Origin: Liolophura sinensis
Lineage: Eukaryota; Mollusca; Polyplacophora; Chitonida; Chitonidae
Length of the DNA: 64,000 bases
Assembly: GCF_032854445.1 (NCBI RefSeq)
Contig: NC_088297.1
Span: 27,087,915-27,151,914 of the forward strand
Direction: 5' to 3'
The first letter of the stretch is position 1; the number at the start of each line of letters is the position of its first letter. A program made the position numbers and the translations under genes. Positions 24,681-36,000 of the stretch are shown here, in pieces. The notes below the pieces were generated by a model. That model saw only the letters and a program-made list of their open reading frames with translations. It was not told the origin of the DNA and searched no databases.

Positions 24681-24885
24681 GTGACAGGTGCGCGTTTTCT
24701 GACCTCTATTACAGAAGAGTTTCCCCTTGACCGTATGGTGGCCTCTTACTCTCGTTACACAAGTTGTTTACATTGCTGGACATCGCTAAGCGGTCTCCAT
24801 CGAATAGGACTTGTACACAAGAATGATGACAGCACGGTGCTCCACAGTTGTCCTGAGGACAGGATTAAATGTTTGTCGACAAGAC
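24681..24885 (+). other. Possible 5' non-coding exon of UQCC1 (open reading frame ending in a strong donor)
   Basis: An open stretch reaches GACAAGAC|GTAAGT at 24885/24886, a consensus donor, on the plus strand just upstream and divergent from LDAH. Joining it to the acceptor at 30054 gives a transcript whose UQCC1 ATG is intact, but the upstream frame (with MVASYSRYTSCLHCWTSLSG) would hit a stop within exon 1. It would therefore be a 5'UTR with an upstream ORF. The open frame itself continues to 25094 and includes three copies of a 21-bp word at about 24920-24980. No protein family was recognised. Confidence 0.2.
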
Positions 24886-25094
24886 GTAAGTTCGTTGGTG
24901 TAAGAATTGATCTTCAAATTTCAGTGCAAGCTAATCAAATTTCAGTGCAAGCTAATCAAATTTCACAGCATGCAAATCAAATTGGGATCATTTGGCAAAA
25001 CGGTAGTGGTATCTCAGGAGTCTTCCGTAGACAACACATAGTACTTCGTGCCAATACGCTACAGAGGCTAGGAAAGGTGATGGCCTCCAAATAG

Positions 25095-27170
25095 TTAGTC
25101 TGATTGCCATGACGTTAGGTTTGGCAAAATTTTTTTCGGCCAAGGATGGCCCTAAACCGATGTCAGAGGGCGGTCCATTTTAAAGCTGATACAGTTAGGC
25201 TACCCGCCCTTGTTAAATATGCCAAGGCCTGCAGTATGCTGGGTCATTTTGAGCACTACCGATGAATTTTGGGTTCACACGACCTTGGAAATAACTGATC
25301 GATGTTGTGCTTGCAGTAAATGATAGACATGAAGCCAAAGAACTTGTGTGATTGGAAGTTTCAGGCCGTGAAACCTCGTCTGATGGATAACTTTTGTCTC
25401 AAACACCGTGACAAACTGCCAAGGCAACTGCATCAGGCTTTTTAATTTACCATAGCTGTAGGTAGCTTTTAGCTAAATTACATTGTCTCAAAGTCATCCT
25501 TGATTCTCAATTGCCATTGGTTGCTGTGAGTTTAAGTCCATCTCATGCTGGCTTCCTCTCCGGCCATATGTGGGAAGTCTGCCAGCAACCTGTGGGTGGC
25601 CTTTGGGTTTCCCTGAGCCCTGTTTCCACTCACCATAATGCTGGCCACCATTGTATAAGTGAAATATTTTTGAGTATGGCGTAAAACACCAATCGAAGAA
25701 ATAAATAAATAAATCAATCAATTGCCATTAGCTAATAAAGCATGTTAAAATGTTGACATACACTGGTAAGAGCCCATGCCCACACAGGGTACAGGAGATT
25801 TAAACCCTGCGCAGGTGAATTTACTATGCAGGGTTTTCTCTGTGACGCTAAATTTATACCCAGTGCAGTTAAATTACTAGGATGCTGACTTCATTTTTCT
25901 TTGTTGCGTGGCGTTGCATTCCATGGTGCGCCATTGTCACGTCACACCACTGTATCAGCACTATCTGAAATCGACATAGCTAGCAGGATTTTTTTTTTAT
26001 CTCAGCTTTACACGAGATTATGCGAGATTGGCTTTCTATTTGATAATTATTGTAGGGACAAAATTGTTATTTGCATGTTGAGAAGGTTATGTAGTTATTT
26101 TAACTTGACTTAATACCTTCAAGTATCCTCTGAAGAAGGTTTGCCATTCAAATGGTACTGTATACCCACTTAGCCGATGAGGATTACATAAAACCGTTTG
26201 TCTAATTTCACCAAAAATTTACAAGATAAATTCAATAAACACACCGATAAGTTATGCCTGGTTATACTATAGTAGTTCCTGCTTATCACTCGAGAAATCC
26301 CAATGGTGAATGGAATGATTTTGCAGTGATTTCTTTAAAACATTGCTTGCCAGGATGAGAGCAACAATCAGGAACATTTTTCCTGCCCATTATGTATTTT
26401 CATTTGCCCAGTCCAAAGCAAGCTAATGTTAAGTTCCAGCACTGAAGTGTTTAGGTAACCCATCTGCCAAGATCACTGCATATGATACACAATATCTGAA
26501 TCCTTTAAATATGTGGTCTGTTTGTAGGCTGAGACATTTGTGTACCGTTTGCATCCACTGGTACCTTTGTCTGATAACTCTTTAGATAATCGCAGTCAAA
26601 CTTGGATTGAGGGTTTTTTTTTGAGCTATTTGCTGTGGGGTGCTATGTCTGCCCAATTGATCTCTTGATATGTCAGTTCCTGTTTCGAAAATGGCACCAT
26701 TTTGAAAATATGTCACAACATTATTTGAGTACTGTAACCTATAGAACAGCTCAGAACACTGATGTGCACAGCGATGTTGTTTTGGAGGCTTATTGTAGGG
26801 TGAAGGTAGAAGCCTGAAGCACCAGGCGCAGAAGAAATTCATGCTTCAACAGTGAGTTGATGTGCCTAGACATGAAAGGTCTAAGACGGGTGTACACTGG
26901 TACATGTGTATCATCACATGTCGCTGTTGTGACAGTTGTGAGTACGACATAAAAGCCAGATGTCGTGGAATTAGCATTGGTATCTGTTTATGCAAGGAAT
27001 GGGCTAAAAAGTGTCCTGAAGACCACAAAGCAAAGACCACAAGTGTAATTCACCTCACTTGACCCCATGAGATGAAAGTTTTGGCACATACTGTATGTGC
27101 GTACTGCCAGCTTGCTTATCAGAAGGTTCTGCACAGGAATTTTACTATGGACGTTGTTTCTGCCCAGAAC
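25095..27170. other. Intergenic, no gene seen
   Basis: Between LDAH and UQCC1. Apart from one SINE (25500-25722) I see short ORFs without family features and no splice-consistent exon chain. Confidence 0.5.
25500..25722 (+). mobile_element. SINE family A
   Basis: GCTGTGAGTTTAAGTCCATC, CTGGCTTCCTCTCCGGCCAT, TGTATAAGTGAAATATTTTT, tail ATGGCGTAAAACACCAATCG then (AAAT)n. Confidence 0.85.
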
Positions 27171-27415
27171 TAGACCTTAACCAGTGTTGAGGTCTAGCCA
27201 ATGTAGACCTTAACCAGTGTTAAGGTCTAGCCAATATAGACCTTAACCAGTGTTGAGGTCTAGCCAATGTAGGCCTTAACCAGTGTTGAGGTCTAGCCAA
27301 TGTAGACCTTAACCAGTGTTGAAGTCTAGCCAATGTAGACCTTAACCAATGTTGAGGTCTAGCCAATGTAGACCTTAACCAGTGTTGAGGTCTAGCCAGT
27401 GTAGACCTTAACCAG
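27171..27415. repeat. Minisatellite, 33-bp hairpin-forming unit, about 7.4 copies
   Basis: Unit TAGACCTTAACCAGTGTTGA then GGTCTAGCCAATG. AGACCTTAAC and GTTGAGGTCT are near-perfect reverse complements around a CAGT loop; one copy (GTTAAGGTCT) is perfect. Confidence 0.95.
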
Positions 27416-28061
27416 CTGATTTCTTGGCTAGTGTGGACTAGTAGTAGTACACTGATGAGTAGGTTGAGAAATATTTTCATGCACCATAATCATGGCTACT
27501 ATGGGTTGAGCTGCCGTGATTTGGCGTATGCAGATATTTTAAACCTACTTGGATTAGGATGAATGGCAGTGCCATGTAGATGCACTTGATTTTAAAAAAA
27601 TCTGATATTTTATCTTTTAAAATTCTGATACTTATCTTTTAAAATTCTGATGTTTATTGTTAAAAAAATGCCTTGAATTTCAAATCAAAAACAAATTTCA
27701 AATTAAATTTTATTCAGAATCAATGTTTTAAAGCAAATACAAGCATTAGCTGTAAATAGGTTACGTATGCCAACTGAACAAAAGAAACCATACAGTTTGG
27801 TACAAACAAATTATATACAGAATGATTGTATTAGCCATGAGCAGCTACAGAACACAAAACAAATTTTTGTAGTATAAAAAAGTAATTATTTTTAAATAAT
27901 TTATAAGTATATATTTCAGGTATAAGAACATATTTAACTATTTCAGCATATATAAAAACATTTAAGTAGTCGCAGAAATACATAGTCAATGCAAGATATG
28001 CATGAAACACATGTTTAAGAAAAGATGTAGTAAGTTCATAGCAGGTCTTCAGAAAGTGAAC

Positions 28062-28440
28062 AGTGGAACGCTTCAGTGGCCTAATGGTTAAGGTGTCTGC
28101 CCTGAAGTGGGGAGACCAGAGATCAAACCTGGGTCAGGTCATACTAATGACTTTAAAAATGATACTTGTTTCTGCCCCGTTTGGCGATCAACACTCATAT
28201 GACTGAGAGGTTAGAGCAAGAATACTGGTCTTGTTGGCTGGGTATCAGTATGATGTGACTGGTTGGGGTGTCATGTCTGGTGTCATTGGCATGACACTTC
28301 AGTGGCAGCAGTACCTTGGCAGCATGGGCTCATTCCGCCAAGAGAAGACACAGTATATATACACACACACACACACCTAATGACACCTCATCATCATATC
28401 ACTTGTCATTTGTCAAGTACGACCTAAAAAACTCCACAGT
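28062..28440 (+). mobile_element. SINE family C, near full length
   Basis: tRNA-like head GCTTCAGTGGCCTAATGGTT (A-box-like) with B-box-like GATCAAACCTGGGTC about 45 bp on. The body is GGTTGGGGTGTCATGTCTGG and TTGGCATGACACTTCAGTGG. It ends near a (CA)n tract and ATTTGTCAAGTACGACC. Also resembles a tRNA gene at its 5' end but continues far beyond tRNA length. Confidence 0.7.
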
Positions 28441-28554
28441 GTACAATAACTAAAAGTTGACATAAAAACCACTTTAAAATTTCCAACTTGCATTTGAAAT
28501 GTAGCAATCTGGCAAATTGTTTCGTTTTTGAGATCTGCCTCTCGGCCTTAATAC

Positions 28555-28658
28555 ACAAATCAGATGTACAAATCAGATGCACAAATCAGATACACAAATC
28601 AGATGCACAAATCAGATGCACAAATCAGGTACACAAATCAGATACACAAATCAGATAC
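28555..28658. repeat. Minisatellite, 13-bp unit, 8 copies
   Basis: Unit ACAAATCAGATGC with G/A variation at position 11; overlaps the left end of the RT fragment. Confidence 0.9.
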
Positions 28659-29170
28659 ATGGGTGTCATGGACAACTTGACGTCAAAAATAACACTTAGT
28701 AGTTCTTGCATTCGAATGCTAAAGAAGTCAGTGTTTAGGAAATCTTGTGGCAAATTTCGTACACCAGAAGGTATTCCCTGAAATTTGCTAGGAATGGCAC
28801 ATATGAGATATTCATTGGACCATGTAATTGCCTTCATTGTCTGTACTTTAAGTGAATTGAGAATGTTGTCAACAGTCCTGTCACTACTAGAAATTGTGCT
28901 ATCATGTGCATAGTTGTAGATTTGATGAACAGGAAGGCCGTTAATAAAAATATTAAACACAGGGGAGGACCCAATATAGACCCCTGGATTACTCCCTTGA
29001 TGACGTCATGCCAGCCTCTGTATTACAAATCTCTGATTATAACTCTACGCTTCCGGTTTCTTAAGTAATCATAAAGCAATTCAGCAGAGTAGTCGTTAAT
29101 ACCATAGGATGAGAGTTTGCCGATTAGTAAGTCATGGGAAAAGGGAATCGAAAGCCTTGGATACCCTAAA
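28625..29170 (-). pseudogene. Decayed non-LTR retrotransposon reverse transcriptase fragment
   Basis: Reading leftward from about 29170, conceptual translation shows KAFDSLFPHDLLIGKLSSYG, then LRNRKRRVII, then GVIQGSILGP, FNIFINGLP and YAHDSTISSSD. These match the order of RT palm motifs in CR1/Jockey-type LINEs. An in-frame stop follows the RVIIRDL segment, there is a frame change near 28960, and the catalytic YADD box reads YAHD, so the copy is dead. The left end is overlapped by a 13-bp tandem array. No endonuclease domain was found nearby. Confidence 0.75.
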
Positions 29171-30069
29171 TGACCTCAAAATTCAACCACAAAAGAGCAT
29201 TTTTGGAGGCAAATAAATGTCTGGTGCTAAAGTAACATTTTCCCAGCGGGATATCATCCTACCTCCCAACGATTCCTCAAAGCACCGTTCTAAAATCAAT
29301 AAAACTATCAGAATCTGGTAAAAATGAACAACTTAGTCAAGGACAACATTTTAGGTCATTTACAGATCTATTAATACTGTTCCGACAGCTTCGCCTTTGT
29401 CTGGAACCTTTTTCCAGTCCTAAATACTTCTTCAAGGAAGTGTACGGCAACTAAATTTCTGATGAATTGCAGATATGAAGTTTAATATTTATGGCATCTA
29501 AATTTCTCATTGGCAGGAGACCTCGAATTAAATCCTTTGAACTTGTCCTACTAGGGATAAATTTTCTCAGTTTTTGATATTGTGTGAGGTGCAGTTAGCA
29601 GTCCCTTTGTGTGATGCAGCATTAAAATACAACCCGTCCTTAGACCAGATTTTTGATTACTGTCCTATTCCTCTCCTATTATGTGAGAGGATATATGTAA
29701 GACCTGAAAAGCAGTAAAAACATCAGTCTTGCTTGGTGGGGAACAAAGTACATGTTACCCTGTTGCTTCCAATTTTTGGGACACCAGGTCTGCTCTTCTT
29801 GGTCAATATATATGTAACTGTAGCAGGAATATTCAGTCGTTGATTTTTCACATGGATAGTCCATATAATAAATAAAATGTTCAGGGCTTTATGTTTAATG
29901 TCTTTCAGCAATATTTGTCCTAAAACTGAGAAGAAATCGGATAGCTGCACTGCTGGTTGTCTTCCATTCATGAACTTGAAAGCCATCTTATAACCAAAAT
30001 GTGTTTGAATAAATGTGATATACCTGTAAAACTTGGTGTATTGTTTGTCTTCAGGACGTTGCCTGCAGC

Positions 30070-33000
30070 ATGGCCTCCCAGTTGAGGCTCATTTCTCGGC
30101 TGCACAGTTTACCTATCAGACTCAGCAGAAGTACTTCATGTACCATGACACGAAATAATACCCAGAAGATACAGCTAGAAGAGAACATGTGGACCCATCA
30201 GCAGTCTTTAGTCCAGAGAATGACCCACTGTCACAGGGTAAGATTAAGTGTTCACTATATTGTGTATGTTTTCTTGAGCTGTGGACAAGACCACCCACCT
30301 CCTGGCACTTCACAGTGGCTGGTAGATGAAGAGGTCAGAGGTAACACGTACTAAGTATAGGGAACTACTGCACTTCTTCAACCTTTTTGCAAGTTTCCGA
30401 GGAGTTTATGAAACAGGTTCTGATTGCATTATTCTGTGTAGTCTGATAAATTTCTACTTTTTGTGAAGCCATGAAATCAGCCAACCCAGCCAATGTAGTT
30501 TTATCTCTGAAATCAAATTTACAATATGTATAACTGACACTGCAAATTGCTCTTTGGGAATTAGAGTAATTCAGAAAAGTGTGTATCCACCTAGATACAA
30601 TAAAGATGGCTATATCTTACAATACAGGCTTATGTCTTTTAAATAACGAATGACAGCAACACCACTGACTCTTTCTACACCACTAGGTGTGTTAGGGCTC
30701 CTTCCGATCTCATTCACCTCCATAATGAGTTGTTCTAGCCATGACATGTTCAGCCATGGATGATATTCTGAGAACTATGCTGGATAATAACCAGAAATTA
30801 CAGCAGGCATAACTGTACATGAATTGTAAGCTTAGACTTATACATTATGTTGTCGTAGACAGTATGTTTTCACCACCATGTGTGTGAGATGATGTGGTGT
30901 CAGTGTACAGTGACTGGGTGGGACATCATGTCTGGTGTCTGTATACATCAGTGTGGCATCAGTGTACATTGCCTTGGAATTGCATCAGTGCACCTTGCCC
31001 GGGAATGGCATCGGTGTACATTGCCTGGGAATGGCATCAGTGTACATTGCCTGTGAATGGCGTAAGTGTGTACACTGCCTGGGAATGGCGTCAGTGTGTA
31101 CACTGCCTGGGAATGAGCATCAGTGTACATTGCATGGGAATTGCATCAGTATACATTGCCTGGGAATGGCATCAGTGTACATTGCCTGGGAATGGCATCA
31201 GTGTACATTGCCTGGGAATAGCATCAGTGTACATTGCCTGGGAATGGCATCAGTGTACATTGCCTGGGATGGGAATGCCATCAGTGTACATTGCCTGGGA
31301 ATAGCATCAGTGTGTACACTGCCTGGGAATGGCATCAGTGTGTACACTGCATGGGAATGGCATCAGTGTACATTGCCTGGGATGGGCATGGCATCAGTGT
31401 ACATTGCCTGGGATGGGCATGGCATAAGTGTACATTGCCTGGGATGGGAATGGCATCAGTGTACATTGCCTGGGAATGGCGTCAGTGTGTACATTGCCTG
31501 GGATTGGAATGGCATCAGTGTACATTGCCTGGGATTAGAATGGCATCAGTGTACATTGCCTGGGATTGGAATGGCATCAGTGTACATTGCCTGGGATGGG
31601 AATGGCATCAGTGTACATTGCCTGGGAATGGCGTCAGTGTGTACATTGCCTGGGATTGGAATGGCATCAGTGTACATTGCCTTGGAATGGCATCAGTGCT
31701 CATTGCCTGGTAATAGCATCAGTGTACTATGACACTATCTGTGTTTTGTTCTCAGTGTTACAGCTCTGGCACCCTCGTTAACACAGCTGGCAGTGGCGGA
31801 CTTTTTGGCAGGATTAAAAAAGCGGTGGGCCTGAAGGAGAAAGCTACTTACAGATACCCCAGAACAGTATGTATGATTATATCACTTTTTTAGGCTTCTT
31901 TAGGTGATGCCAGTTTTATTCTATGTTTTTCATTTTCTTTGATCATGGTATTTTCATGATTTCTCGTGGTTTCACGCCTCAGTTACTGCTCTCATATCCC
32001 TCTCATAATCCCTCTCATAATCCCTGTCAGGTAACAAGGAAGGTATGTCAGAGTAGAATGTGAGAAACTTCACATACCAGTAGTGTTAGGGAAGAAAATG
32101 ATGTAAGTAGGCATGTAACGATACTGTTCTGTCATGATACGATATGATATGCGATACAGGAGTCGCAATACAATATGATACATGATACAGGAGTCGTGAT
32201 ACGATACGTTCACAATACAGGGGTCGCAATACTACACGATACAGGAGTCACAATACTACACAATACAGGAGTTGCAATACGATACGTTCACGATACAGGA
32301 GTCACAATACTACATGATACAGGAGTCACAATACTACACGATACAGGAGTCGCAATACTACATGATACAGGAGTCCCAGTACTACACAATACAGGAGTCG
32401 CAATACAGTATGATACATGATACAGGAGTTGCGATACGATATGTTCACTATACAGGAGTCGCAATACTACACGATACAGGAGTCGCAATACTACACGATA
32501 CAGGAGTCGCAATACGATACGTTCACGATACAAGAGTCACAATACTACACGATACAGGAGTCGCCATTCGATGCGTTCACGATACAGGAGTCGCAATACT
32601 ACATGATACAGGAGTCGCCATACTACACCATACAGGAGTCGCCATTCGATACATTCACGATACAGGAGTCTCAATACTACACGATACAGGAGTCGCCATT
32701 CGATACGTTCACGATACAGGAGTCGGAATACTACACGATACAGGAGTCGCCATACGATACGTTCACGATATGTCCACTTTGTACAGTGCCTTGCCTGACT
32801 ATTTCGCTGGAGAATATATTATTCAATTTTAACTAGGTGAAGCCCTGCATATTTCATTATTTGATTACTGAAGAAGGGAAAACAAATCACATGACAGCTG
32901 TATAAATTTTATGAATGAAAATATAATTTTATTATTTTATTTGAATCTCCAAAAATAAAACACTCCCACATTCTGGAGTTTCCATTCATCCACTGCTGAT

Positions 33001-36000
33001 GTCAGAACATGTGCACTATTTATCCCTGTGTGTGATTCATGGAGAGGTCAGGTTAGAAGGACATAGTTCCCTATCGTCCAATCATTTTTAATGAAGTGGA
33101 CTGTTATGGTGATGAAGCTTTCTGTGCCTCATGACGTCCATCCATCAGTGGTGAATGTAGGGTCTGTACTAAACAAAGTTGACATCTCGGTTTGACTAGG
33201 CGCGCTGTGTCCACTGTTATATCAGGGTGGCGCCTCTTAGGTGAGTACACATATTTGTGGTAGGTCCTGTATATTTGAAACCGATTTTCCATGTCTGACA
33301 TGTAGTTACCAAGTGGCTGCCTGCCGGGAAAGCAAAATGCTTCCACACAGCAGATTTGTACTTCGCTCCGCTCACATGGCACGGGGTATTAAGTTCTTGA
33401 CGCGACACCATTTTGGTTGTTGGTCTTTCAAGGAGACATAGTATGGGTCATTTGATTAGCTGTACTGCTGACCAAAAGCCAATCAGAGCAAGGCTTCCGG
33501 AAACTGGTTGACTTCCGCTGTAAGCCGGAGGCTGTTAGCCAGAGGCCAGTAGCCGGTAGTCAAAACACAGATTTAAACTCGGCAAACTAAAGGTTTGTGA
33601 GTTCATTCACATCTTTGCAAAATACGTTATACATAGATGTTGCACATCGGTACGCGTATTGTGGGGCAACAAATCGCGATTCACCGATACAGCAGTGTAT
33701 CCTTACTTCGCTAGATGTAAATGAAGATTTCTGTTAAAGGCAAACAAAACAGTAAATTGAAGTACATTGTGTGTACGAGATGAAAGAACATTAAAAACTG
33801 TCCAGGAGAATGGTTGGATTTATGTTTTTTAATTGGTGTAACCTGCGTTTGAATTTTTTTCTTTTATGGCGGCATTTTCTGACCAAAATGAGACCAGTGA
33901 GGCCACATTTTGCCAATTAGCACACATTAGACTGCTACATTTCATCATTCAAAATTCATATACATACAGATCAATGAATGCATTTGCTGATTTGGAACAA
34001 ATCATTTTGTGCAAAAAGTGTAGATGTGACGTAATTGATACGTTCTGGGTCACAACAGACCACAGTAGAATGGGATCGTTTTAGTAATGCAGTTTTAGCC
34101 AGTTAGAGAAATACTGGGAAATAGGAAGTGTTGGTCATGTACAACAGGTACAGTTGTCTCCCTTTATCGTTTACAGAAAATGGCAATGACTGGCTTCAAA
34201 CTGTTCAGAAATTGTTCAGAACTGATTGATTATGAAGAGTTCTTTGAAGGTGAGTTACAGATAAGACTAGACTGAAATTCATGTGTATTTCATCTACTGT
34301 ATTTCATCTACAAGTTTAGCTTGTTTCAAGTGACAGATTTCGATGGATTCTGACTGATCCATCCACACATAGAAGGCCACTGAAGAGTTCTTTTGCAAAG
34401 AGTTTAAGTAAATTATTATTACAGGCCATAAGACATAAGAGGCGATTAACCGGCCGATCGCCTGTCATTCTCCTAAACGTAAATTCAGGATCACTATGTA
34501 AATTCAGGATCACTATGTAAATTCTTGATCACCATGTAAATTCAGGATCACCATGTAAATTCAGGATCACTATGTAAATTCTTGATCACCATGTAAATTC
34601 AGGATCACCATGTAAATTCTTGATCACCATGTAAATTCTTGATCACCATGTAAATTCTCTATCACCATGTAAATTCTCTATCACCATGTAAATTCTCCAT
34701 CACCATGTAAATTCAGGATCACCATGTAAATTCTCTATCACCATGTAAATTCAGGATCACCGTGTAAATTCTTGATCACCATGTAAATTCTTGATCATGT
34801 AAATTCTCTATCACCATGTAAATTCTTGATCACCATGTAAATTCAGGATCACCATCTAAATTCTTGATCACCATGTAAATTCTTGATCACCATGTAAATT
34901 CTCTATCACCATGTAAATTCAGGATCACCATGTAAATTCAGTATCACCATGTAAATTCTCTATCACCATGTAAATTCAGGATCACCATGTAAATTCTCTA
35001 TCACCATGTAAATTCTTGATCACCATGTAAACCGCAGGGGATCGATAATTTCATGTGTTGTCAAGTACAGTGTGCTTTCAGTTGGTCACAATATATAAAT
35101 TTGTTTTACTTAAAAGAAAATCCGGTCTTTACGCCGGTTTTAAAACATAACAGATTATCTGCATTGGCAACTGACATGAAAATGGCCGCTGTGAGTGTAG
35201 ACTACTTATGTTTAATGTGACGTATGATTGGCTCAAGGAATATATCGTGAAAGTGTGAAATGTCTTGTTTGCATAATCCCAAATAAATGTTCTCACAGAG
35301 GAGTTTGTACACACACACACTGAAAGGCTGGAAACCGTTCATCAAAAGACTTTTACAAATGGCCATTCACGGAGGAGTCTGATGTCCTGAACCCTGATAG
35401 TGACAGCTACATAGATAAACTGCAGTGCAACAATATTCAGTGTTTGATTGGTACTTTACTCTGTTTTTCAAGAATTTTGCACCTATATGACAGCGACCAG
35501 CATTATAGTAGGAGGAAGTCAGGTTGAAAGCAATAATGTCATCCAGTCACCTGTTTATATCAGTGACATCATACACAGATATACAGAATAGCAAATGTAA
35601 TTTAATGATTAATATTTTAATTAACACTATTTCCATGTTAAAATCAATGAAATAATATTATTAAAAACAGTAAAATATATGACAATTGTCTGTATGAGTT
35701 TTCATTCAGACGTGATCAAACCTGTAAGCTTCAAAATGAAGAAAACATATAGTTTGTAAAATATGGTAGCCCTTTATCTTTACATGGCAGTGTTGGTATA
35801 TGTAACTTAAATTAATTCTCTCTGTACACAACTTCTCAGTTAGTTAAGTTAAGGTATGGGTTTGAGGTTCCCATACACCTTTCTAGAAGGTGACGTCTTC
35901 CAGATGACAGAGAAGCTGATGTATAGGATGCTCCAGGAAAAGTTGAGCCGAATCATGGGTGAGCGAATGAGGGGAGCAGTCCATCCTGCTGGATGTTGTA

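Noticed and set aside
28068-28140. Possible tRNA gene
   Set aside because: A- and B-box-like words are present but no cloverleaf is convincing and the sequence continues as a ~370-bp dispersed repeat, so it is a SINE head.
29679-29986. Overlapping minus-strand ORFs upstream of UQCC1, considered as a further part of the retrotransposon
   Set aside because: No RT, RNase H or endonuclease motif could be recognised, and the trace of the RT frame ends near 29170.
30894-31781. Overlapping plus-strand ORFs of 136-265 aa in three frames
   Set aside because: Same 26-bp unit read in three frames inside the first UQCC1 intron.
32175-32836. ORFs of 81-186 aa over the 24-bp array
   Set aside because: Period divisible by three keeps frames open; no start context or homology.
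34480-35027. Regularly spaced repeats considered as a CRISPR-like array
   Set aside because: The 19-bp units are directly tandem with no unique spacers, and the host is clearly a eukaryote.
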